Below, piece by piece: positions 25,141-31,417 of a DNA stretch of 33,261 nt (position 1 is the stretch's first letter; every line of letters begins with the position of its first letter). The stretch is from the NCBI GenBank assembly GCA_900752815.1, contig CAADWS010000162.1, forward strand, positions 1 through 33,261, read 5' to 3'. The translations under genes and the position numbers were made by a program. Source of the DNA: Bacteroidaceae bacterium. GTDB taxonomy: Bacteria > Bacteroidota > Bacteroidia > Bacteroidales > Bacteroidaceae. The notes below the pieces were generated by a model. It was not told where the DNA came from, did not search any database, and worked only from the letters and a program-made list of their open reading frames with translations.

Positions 25141-26670
25141 TTAAAGAATGACTTTCTTGCCGTTGACGATATATATGCCTTTGGGGAGAGTAACATTTAC
25201 GGTTCCGTAAACATTTCCATTCCAAGCTTTCTTTCCTTCAATAGTATAAATATTGACAGCCGTGGATGTTCCGCAACTCATCACAATGGCGTTGCCGGCA
25301 GTGGTGATTTGGAGTTCATTACTGTTGGCTGTGATATTGTCGGTGCCGGTGATATCATCGCCGATGGCAATGGGAGTACTGTTGATGACAAAACCGTAAG
25401 TCTTGGACGTAAGTTTTACGTAGGCTTTTTTCTGAGCGGTGAAGAAAGAGAACTTCCCGGCGCTGGCAGAATAGTCACCTTCCTGGCTGGAGGTAGTTAC
25501 GAGTGACATATCGCTTTCCGAACCGTCTTCGTTAACCTTAACCCATTGATAGGTGGCATCCAAACGGCCACTGGAGAGGGAGCAGAAGGTTTTCAGGTCG
25601 ATAGCTGTTTCGTTGCGGTCGGCCCAGGATGGAGCCAGTTCTGCATACGGAACGCCATCTTTTTCCTTCATGCCGTCAACCTTGGAAATGTCAAATGGTG
25701 CCTGTGGTTCAAAACTGATGTATTCCGGGCGCTTGTTTGACGGAGGCAGAACGTTGAATGCTAATGAATTGTTGGCTACGTTCAGCGAATTGATGGAGGC
25801 ACGGTCATTAACTGTCATCGTGCTGATTTTGTTATTGCTGCAGGAGAGGTCATACAGATCGGCAGAGTTGGTGAGATCCAGTTCCTCAATGGCGTTGTTG
25901 TCGCAGATGACATGGTACAGCGTAGAACCGCTATTGGCGAATTTCAGTGTAGGGATGTTGTTGCCGCTGCAGTTGAGGTTCGTCAGTGCTGTACATCTGG
26001 TGAGGTTCAATGAATTCTTGATTTCATTGTTACTGCAGTCAAGTCCTTTCAGTTGAGGGTCATAGATGTATACGGTGCTGTACTTGTTGCCACTGATGTT
26101 CAGGTATTGCAGCGTAGGCAATGAAATGTAGTATTGTCCGTTTGAACCCGAAAGTTGGTTGTTGGCCAGATTCAGGGTTTCGATGGATGCCAAGTCGGTA
26201 GCTCCCTGGCTTTCAGCACCGCTGAAGATAAGTTTGGAAATGTTGTTGTTGGAGCAGTCCAAGTCAACCAGTTTAGTCATGCCTTTCAGGCTGATGCTGT
26301 CCAGCTGGTTGTTCTGGCAGTATAGCGAACGCAATTCTGTAGCACCGCTCAGGTCGATGTCGGTCAGTCCGCAGTTGTCGCAACTGAGCATGTCCCAGGT
26401 ACTGCCTCCACTAATCGTGATAGTAGTTCCCTTTACAGTGCCTTCGATAGCACAGATTCCTTCCTCTTTGGATGTCTTGTAGCTTTCTGCCTGACCGTCA
26501 CCCCAGTCAACAGTGATTCCCTTACTGGTGTGATTTACCAGTAATGTCATCGGCGAGCCCAGTTCTTTTGCAGTCGTTAGCCTGACTGTTTTTTCCTGAG
26601 CCATAGCCGGCGATGCCATGATTAGGCAACCGCCCAGCATCAAGGAAATAAAAATTCTGTTTTTCTTCAT
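25141..26670 (-). CDS. Secreted leucine-rich-repeat protein with sorting-like C-terminal end
   Basis: I start it at 26670 (MKKNRIFISLMLGGCLIMAS), giving 509 residues and a signal peptide ending PAMAQ; the frame is open 73 codons further, but that part is probably leader. After a small N-terminal beta domain with DWGDG (55-59) come about nine or ten leucine-rich repeats of 20-24 residues with a central cysteine (LYCQNNQLDSISLKG, LDCSNNNISKL, LNCSGNNIPTL), about 95-345. The rest has beta character, and the last 40 residues (AVNIYTIEGKKAW, LPKGIYIVNGKKVIL) resemble the Por secretion-tail type (type IX sorting) domain. It may bind host or polysaccharide ligands. It is first in a unit with M60a (24-nt gap). 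A good promoter is at 26900-26931. Confidence 0.85.
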   Translation of the reverse strand: MKKNRIFISLMLGGCLIMASPAMAQEKTVRLTTAKELGSPMTLLVNHTSKGITVDWGDGQAESYKTSKEEGICAIEGTVKGTTITISGGSTWDMLSCDNCGLTDIDLSGATELRSLYCQNNQLDSISLKGMTKLVDLDCSNNNISKLIFSGAESQGATDLASIETLNLANNQLSGSNGQYYISLPTLQYLNISGNKYSTVYIYDPQLKGLDCSNNEIKNSLNLTRCTALTNLNCSGNNIPTLKFANSGSTLYHVICDNNAIEELDLTNSADLYDLSCSNNKISTMTVNDRASINSLNVANNSLAFNVLPPSNKRPEYISFEPQAPFDISKVDGMKEKDGVPYAELAPSWADRNETAIDLKTFCSLSSGRLDATYQWVKVNEDGSESDMSLVTTSSQEGDYSASAGKFSFFTAQKKAYVKLTSKTYGFVINSTPIAIGDDITGTDNITANSNELQITTAGNAIVMSCGTSTAVNIYTIEGKKAWNGNVYGTVNVTLPKGIYIVNGKKVIL

Positions 26671-26851
26671 TGCAATAAATGTTAGTGTAAAATAATCAAT
26701 ATCTTTCTGTTTTTGGAAGTTATGTAGTATATCTTCAGATGGTTTTTTACATGTATTTTGGGTATATTCTTGTACCGAAAGGACGCATACAAGTTCGCGT
26801 TCAGTCCAATCCAAATGGTTTATGCTGCGTGTCGGTTTGTTCAGACAGGTA

Positions 26852-26865
26852 GATAAGTGCTTATC
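26852..26865. promoter_or_regulatory. Palindrome GATAAG-TG-CTTATC in the LRR leader
   Basis: Two perfect 6-nt arms flank TG, about 30-40 nt after the predicted start of transcription of LRR-M60a. It could be an operator for this mucin-degradation unit or a small hairpin in its leader. Confidence 0.35.
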
Positions 26866-26899
26866 ATATAGTTTGGTGTGAGTACGCATTTACTCCTTG

Positions 26900-26931
26900 C
26901 AAAGATGCCGAAAAAAAATGAAGTTTCCAAA
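26900..26931 (-). promoter_or_regulatory. Promoter of the LRR-M60a unit
   Basis: On the minus strand TTTG (26931-26928), 20 nt, then CATCTTTG (26907-26900) matches the Bacteroidetes promoter with one base off in the -7. Transcription would start near 26893, giving a leader of about 220 nt to the start codon. Confidence 0.55.
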
Positions 26932-27196
26932 AAAGGATGGAATTTCTTTATGTTAAAAAATGACGATGCAAGCCGTTTCCTGCTATCAGTTGCAACAAAA
27001 GGGGGAAATGTTCCTGTGCCATTTGTTTTTTGAAAAAGCTTTAGCCCTGGCTGAATGTGGCAACCGTTGTTTATTCTGATTATTCTGTGTTGGGTTCACA
27101 TATTCTGTACGTTGTCACTTCATGGCCTGAAGGAATTCTTTAGTGCCATTCTGTATGCCGTCTGTTTTCTCTTTCTGATGGAAATTTCGTTTCTGT

Positions 27197-27228
27197 TTTG
27201 CCATCGCGCTCGCCTTTTGCTATCTTTG
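27197..27228 (+). promoter_or_regulatory. Promoter of the UmuD'-like gene
   Basis: TTTG (27197-27200), 20 nt, TATCTTTG (27221-27228) is a perfect match to the Bacteroidetes -33/-7 consensus. It gives a leader of about 40 nt to the ATG at 27274 and supports expression of the gene. Confidence 0.7.
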
Positions 27229-27273
27229 TCGGGCTGCCGGTTATGAAAGATGCGGATGAACTTGATATAAATA

Positions 27274-27663
27274 ATGAAAAATGAACTGATGGTGAGCGAA
27301 ATAAGAGAGGGATTGCTTGATTTGAATCACGATTTGACGGAACATCCCGAGAGCACGTTCTATGCATGGATGGAGGGCGATGCCATGCTGGGTTACGGCA
27401 TTTCCGATGGTGATTTGCTGGTCATAGACCGTTCTGTCGTTCCGGAAAACGGCGATTTTGTCATCTGTGTGTACAATGGCGAATTGTTGGTGCGGAAAAT
27501 GGATAGAACGGGGGATGAAACCGTGTTGCGTGCGGCTTCTTCAGACATACCGCCGGTTGCTGTAGCCCCCGGAAGTCTTTTCCAGATATGGGGTACCGTT
27601 GCCTGTATTATCCGGAATATGCGGGCGGCATCTTCTGCCGGCGATTCGGTTGGCGGTCATTGA
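27274..27663 (+). CDS. UmuD'-like S24 homologue without catalytic residues
   Basis: The 129-residue product aligns with UmuD from its LDLN segment to the end: STFYAWMEGDAMLGYGISDG, DLLVIDRSVVPENGDFVICV, YNGELLVRKM and IWGTVACIIR. In UmuD and LexA the catalytic serine is in GDSM and the lysine in the VKK or VKR segment. Here these are A37 (GDAM) and R74 (LLVRK), so self-cleavage should be impossible. The N-terminus has only 14 residues before LDLN, the same as processed UmuD', so the arm that UmuD removes is absent. UmuD' with UmuC forms the error-prone polymerase V; no umuC is beside it. It may be a constitutively active UmuD' partner, a decoy, or a regulator. A perfect promoter precedes it, so it is likely expressed. 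Family call firm, role inferred. Confidence 0.8.
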   Translation: MKNELMVSEIREGLLDLNHDLTEHPESTFYAWMEGDAMLGYGISDGDLLVIDRSVVPENGDFVICVYNGELLVRKMDRTGDETVLRAASSDIPPVAVAPGSLFQIWGTVACIIRNMRAASSAGDSVGGH

Positions 27664-27762
27664 TAGTTTTTCGTAGTGTTGTAGAACAAAGTTTCCGGGA
27701 AAATGTCTGCCCTTTTCCCTATAAGACAGAAATCCTTTTTATTCTAATCATTGGAACCGTTG

Positions 27763-29232
27763 TCAGCCAGCCAGGCGCTCCTTGTCTTTTTGACTGATGC
27801 CCCATAAGCCGGCGTAGGTAATCAGTCCGTTCAGCATCAGCAGTTCGTAACCGAAACGGTAGTTCCAATATTGTGTTGCACAGTAGTCGAGCAGCGCACA
27901 GATGCATGGTGCGGCGAGTGCTAATGCGGGTACCCATGTGTCGCGTACGGGACGGCGGTTGGTCAGTCCGAAGGCGAAGAGTCCCAGCAGCGGCCCGTAA
28001 GTATATCCGGCCAGCACATAGATGGTGTTGATAACGTTCGAACTTCCCGCGGCGTGTATGGCCAGGATGCAGCAAAAGAGGGCGAACGCCATGCCTGCGT
28101 GCACCCATTGCCGCATCTGTTCGGCCCGGCGGGGTGTCAGTGTGCGGTGTTCCATGTCAATCAGGTCAATGCAGCAGCTGGTGGTCAGTGCCGTCAGTGC
28201 GGAGTCGGCGCTGGAGAGTGCGGCGGCTACGATACCGATGGTGAAAGGGATGATGACGAGATGGCCCATAAGGCCGGATGCCACCAGTTCGGGCAGGAGT
28301 TCATCGCTGCCGCCAGGAACGGGTATTCCGGATTGCTGGTATACCGCATGGAGAAGAATGCCGAGCACGAGCAGCAGGAGGTTGACGGGGAGGAAGCACA
28401 GGCCGTAGGTACACATGTCTTTTTGTGCGTCGCGCAGATTCCTGCAGGTCAGATTCTTCTGCATCATGTCCTGGTCGAGGCCGGTCATGACGATGACGAT
28501 GAAGATGCCGCTGAGAAATTGCCGCCAGAAGGCCTGCGGACTGTTCGGGTCCCATTCGAAAATCTGGCTCATGGGGCTTTCGGCAACGGTGTGGTACACT
28601 CCTTGCAGGTCAAGTCCCAGTTCGCGGGCCGCGATTACGGTCAGTACAACGGCGGCCGTAAGCAGGCAGAACGTTTGTATGACATCGGTGCGTACCAGCG
28701 CGGCAGTGCCATTGCGACGGGTGTAGCCCCAGATGAAGAGGAGCGTCAGCAGTGCCGTGGCCGGATAGGGGATTCCCAGCGGACCGGTGACGAATTCCTG
28801 CAACACCAGGCACACCAGATAGAGACGGGCGGCGGCACCCGTAAGTTTGCTGGCCAGGAAGAAGAAGGCGCCCGTGCGGTGGGTGCAGATGCCGTAGCGT
28901 AACCGCAGATATGTATAAATGCTGGTCAGCCGCAGACGGTAATATAGGGGGAGCAGGATGAAGGCTACGGCCAGATAGCCGAAGATGAAGCCGGCGCACA
29001 TTTGCAGATAGGTCATTCCGGTGGTGCCCACCCATCCGGGTACGGAGATGAAGGAAACGCCGGAAATGCTGGCGCCAATCATGCCGAAGGCAACCATCCA
29101 CCAGGGAGAATGATGCCTGGCGCTGAAGAAGGCTTCGTTGTCACTTTTATGGGATGAACGGCTGGCGATGAAGTTCAGTATCAGGAAGTAGAGGCCCAGC
29201 GTGGCCAGCATGAGCAGTGCGGTGTGGTTCAT
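27763..29232 (-). CDS. Sodium:solute symporter (SSS family)
   Basis: The 489-residue inner-membrane protein has about 13 hydrophobic segments and the SSS signature regions: FSARHHSPWWMVAFGMIGAS, SISGVSFISVPGWV and IVAAALSSADSALTALTTSC. Members move sugars, amino acids, sialic acid or other solutes with sodium; the sequence alone does not tell me which. It starts at 29232 (MNHTALLMLATLGLYFLILN), 27 nt after the stop of zupT on the same strand, so the two form an operon with the promoter near 30119. It converges on the UmuD'-like gene with 99 nt between stops. Confidence 0.92.
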   Translation of the reverse strand: MNHTALLMLATLGLYFLILNFIASRSSHKSDNEAFFSARHHSPWWMVAFGMIGASISGVSFISVPGWVGTTGMTYLQMCAGFIFGYLAVAFILLPLYYRLRLTSIYTYLRLRYGICTHRTGAFFFLASKLTGAAARLYLVCLVLQEFVTGPLGIPYPATALLTLLFIWGYTRRNGTAALVRTDVIQTFCLLTAAVVLTVIAARELGLDLQGVYHTVAESPMSQIFEWDPNSPQAFWRQFLSGIFIVIVMTGLDQDMMQKNLTCRNLRDAQKDMCTYGLCFLPVNLLLLVLGILLHAVYQQSGIPVPGGSDELLPELVASGLMGHLVIIPFTIGIVAAALSSADSALTALTTSCCIDLIDMEHRTLTPRRAEQMRQWVHAGMAFALFCCILAIHAAGSSNVINTIYVLAGYTYGPLLGLFAFGLTNRRPVRDTWVPALALAAPCICALLDYCATQYWNYRFGYELLMLNGLITYAGLWGISQKDKERLAG

Positions 29233-29259
29233 GATGTGCGATGTGAAGGCGGATGAATG

Positions 29260-30054
29260 TTACAGCAACAGGAGACTGGCAGCCATGATGGCCATGCCGG
29301 CAATGACGCCCAGCAGTCCCCAGTGGTGGTGGCCGTATTTTTCAGTACCGGGCAGCAGTTCGTCGAGCGAAATGTAGACCATGATGCCGGAGACGAAGGC
29401 CAGCAGGAAGGCATTGAAGGCGGGGGTCCAGAAGGGGAGGAGGAAGATGAAGCCCAGCAGGGCGCCGAGCGGTTCGGCCATGCCGGAAAGAAAGGACAGG
29501 TAGAAGGCTTTTTTCCTGCTTTGCGTGGCATGGTAGATGGGGACGGAAACCGCGATGCCTTCGGGAATGTTGTGAATGGCGATGGCAAAAACGATGGGGA
29601 GCGAAACCTCAAGGCTGGTCAGCGAGGTGGTGAATACCGCCAGTCCTTCCGGGAAATTGTGGATACCGATGGCCAGTGCCATCATGAGGCCGGTGCGTTT
29701 CAGCTTCTTTTGCGGCACGGTCGAATCCGTATGTATCTCGTGCGGGTTTTCATCTTCGGGTACGAGCCAGTCAATGCAGGCGATGCAGGCAATGCCGAAG
29801 AAAAATGCCAGGAGCATCCATACGTTGGCGGCGTGTCCGGAATGGATTTTGGAAAATTCGGCTACTGATTCGGGCATGAGTTCCATGAAGGAAACGTACA
29901 TCATGACGCCGGCCGACAGACCGAGGGCTGTGGAGAGGAAACGGGTGTTGGTGCGTTTGGCTAAAAAGGCAATCAGGCTGCCGATGCCGGTGGAAAGTCC
30001 GGCAATGAGGGTGAGGCCGAATGCCAGCAGTATGTCCTGTAAACTATTGTCCAT
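29260..30054 (-). CDS. zupT: ZIP-family metal transporter (ZupT-like)
   Basis: ZIP proteins import zinc and other divalent metals. The 264-residue protein has eight predicted membrane segments, with the metal site HNFPEG (H132, E136) in one helix and HNIPEG (H161, E165) in the next, as in ZupT. The cytoplasmic loop is acidic and histidine-bearing (PEDENPHEIHTD, 99-110). Length is usual for ZupT. The start at 30054 (MDNSLQDILLAFG) follows a full -7 (TATCTTTG, 30119-30126). It is transcribed with the symporter at 27763-29232. Confidence 0.93.
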   Translation of the reverse strand: MDNSLQDILLAFGLTLIAGLSTGIGSLIAFLAKRTNTRFLSTALGLSAGVMMYVSFMELMPESVAEFSKIHSGHAANVWMLLAFFFGIACIACIDWLVPEDENPHEIHTDSTVPQKKLKRTGLMMALAIGIHNFPEGLAVFTTSLTSLEVSLPIVFAIAIHNIPEGIAVSVPIYHATQSRKKAFYLSFLSGMAEPLGALLGFIFLLPFWTPAFNAFLLAFVSGIMVYISLDELLPGTEKYGHHHWGLLGVIAGMAIMAASLLLL

Positions 30055-30118
30055 ATTCTTTCTGTAGATTTATTGTAAAAGGTTCAAAGAGGCCGGATGC
30101 GTGAAATCGGCCGGGACG

Positions 30119-30126
30119 CAAAGATA
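30119..30126 (-). promoter_or_regulatory. -7 element of the zupT-symporter unit
   Basis: The minus strand reads TATCTTTG, a perfect match. The nearest TTTG upstream lies about 24 nt away, more than the usual spacing. The leader would be about 57 nt. Confidence 0.5.
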
Positions 30127-30338
30127 TGTATAACTTTTTGTTCTTTTGCACAAACTGGGGCAGTATTTGCCTTTCTGCCGTGTTGGTGCCGCGCGATAGA
30201 GATGGTTATCAATTGCCATTTCCTTCTTTGTTACGGTTGTGGAGTCCTCTTCGGTTGACAAACCTCTTTTTTCTGCGGAAGCAACCGTTTTTTTGATTTA
30301 TTATAAGACAGAAGGATGCCAAACTGGCTTTTTCTCTC

Positions 30339-30346
30339 TATTTTTG
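30339..30346 (+). promoter_or_regulatory. Candidate -7 element for the 30403 gene
   Basis: TATTTTTG matches the -7 consensus; the -33 is weak. Transcription would start near 30353, about 50 nt before the chosen start codon, which excludes the far-upstream ATG at 30316. Confidence 0.4.
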
Positions 30347-30402
30347 CAAGGAATGCCGGCAGAATGCGGCATGGAACGAAAGCAATGCAAGCAAACAGAT
30401 AT

Positions 30403-31137
30403 ATGAAAAGCGGATGGTGGTGGATGGTAATCCTTTTGTGCGGCTTGCCCCGGTGGGCGAGCGCCCAGTCTGTGGTGCCCGACGGCAATAAACTTGTGAC
30501 GGATTCTTCCGCGGTGGCAACGGTGTCCGAAGTCGGGGCGCCGGTGTCCGATTCCTTGTCCGTGCGCTTGCAGTTGCCGGCTCCCCGTCCGTTGTTCAGC
30601 CTGGCGGCTCCCGGTTTCGACGGCTGTTCCCCCTGGTTTATGGGTTCTTATGGCTCGGCCTGGGATTTGCACGAAGGCTTTAATGCCCAGTTGTCGCTGA
30701 GCGTGGCGGCGGGTATCGGGAAATATGCACCTTCGGGCGTGGGCTTCGGACAGAGCGGTGCGTTCGCCTATGCTGCTCCTTTGAGCAAGCGTTTTTCATT
30801 TGCCGGCGGCGCATACGTCCAGCATTTTGATTGGGGCCCCTATCGCCATACCGATGTCGGTGTGGCGGCAGTGTTGGGCTTCAGGGTCAACGATGTTGTC
30901 AGCCTCTACGCCTATGGCGCGAAGAGCCTGAATCCGTACCGTTATGATGCGCTTGGTTGCTGTTTGCCTTATTATATGCAGGACTATCGCGACCGGATTG
31001 GAGCGATGGCCGAATTTAGAGTGAGCGAGAAGGCCTCTATTCAGATTTCGGTGGAGAGAGCCACGCTTCCGTCGTCTCCCTTCGGCGTGCGGCCCATGTC
31101 GGCCGAGCCACGAAACCGGGGAGTTGTGGGGCAGTAA
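30403..31137 (+). CDS. Secreted outer-membrane-type protein of unknown function
   Basis: I choose 30403 (MKSGWWWMVILLCGLPRW), giving 244 residues with a signal peptide ending WASAQ; ATGs at 30364 and 30385 are possible, and the frame is open to 30316. After a Ser/Val/Pro-rich stretch comes an alternating, aromatic-bearing region (FNAQLSLSVAAGIGKYAP, FSFAGGAYVQHFDWGPYRH, VSLYAYGAKSLN) that fits a small beta-barrel or a periplasmic beta protein. The C-terminus (VRPMSAEPRNRGVVGQ) has no aromatic end. I recognise the general look of Bacteroidales envelope proteins but no family. It converges on the TonB-dependent receptor, with repeat array 4 between them. Confidence 0.65.
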   Translation: MKSGWWWMVILLCGLPRWASAQSVVPDGNKLVTDSSAVATVSEVGAPVSDSLSVRLQLPAPRPLFSLAAPGFDGCSPWFMGSYGSAWDLHEGFNAQLSLSVAAGIGKYAPSGVGFGQSGAFAYAAPLSKRFSFAGGAYVQHFDWGPYRHTDVGVAAVLGFRVNDVVSLYAYGAKSLNPYRYDALGCCLPYYMQDYRDRIGAMAEFRVSEKASIQISVERATLPSSPFGVRPMSAEPRNRGVVGQ

Positions 31138-31178
31138 CTGTTTGCCCGCAACTGTTCCTTCTGGTGTCAAAATCAAAA

Positions 31179-31254
31179 CTACCGACAGTTTTTTCTAAAG
31201 TAAGGATAGATTTTTCTAAAGTACTGACAGTTTTTTCTAAAGTACTGACTGTTT
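31179..31254 (+). repeat. 21-bp repeat array 4 (three full units plus partial ends)
   Basis: Full 21-bp units begin at 31185, 31206 and 31227, preceded by CTACCG (31179-31184) and followed by ACTGTTTT. On the + strand the cores are AAAGTAAGGATAG, AAAGTACTGACAG and AAAGTACTGACTG. The order equals that of array 2. It follows the stop of the 30403 gene by about 40 nt. Confidence 0.88.
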
Positions 31255-31417
31255 TGACAGGCTGCTACCGTAGTTCTTGGGGGCAGGTTTCACCGTCTTT
31301 CCAGGGTAAGAGGCCGTGTCTGTCCGTTGTCCCGTTGTGCCGTGCGGCGGCAGTTTTTCTTCATGGGCCGGTCGGCGTGTTTCTCTTGTCTGCTTTCGGA
31401 TTTTTTTGATGGTTGCA

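Larger units (their letters stand above)
26671..27273. other. Divergent regulatory region between LRR and the UmuD'-like gene
   Basis: These 603 nt hold the long leader of the LRR gene with a GATAAG/CTTATC palindrome (26852-26865), the minus-strand promoter 26900-26931 and the plus-strand promoter 27197-27228. No gene is convincing; 27055-27246 has an open frame of hydrophobic, T-rich character that I do not call. Confidence 0.55.
30055..30402. other. Divergent promoter region of zupT and the outer-membrane protein
   Basis: These 348 nt hold the zupT -7 (30119-30126, minus) and a plus-strand -7 (TATTTTTG, 30339-30346). No gene or structured RNA is visible. Confidence 0.5.

Noticed and set aside
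26671..26889. N-terminal extension of the LRR protein
   Set aside because: The open frame upstream of 26670 would bury the clear signal peptide 73 residues inside the protein, and the predicted transcript starts near its first codon.
27697..27719. GGGAAAA/TTTTCCC hairpin as a terminator between the UmuD'-like gene and the symporter
   Set aside because: A 7-bp stem is present, but no U-tract follows on either strand.
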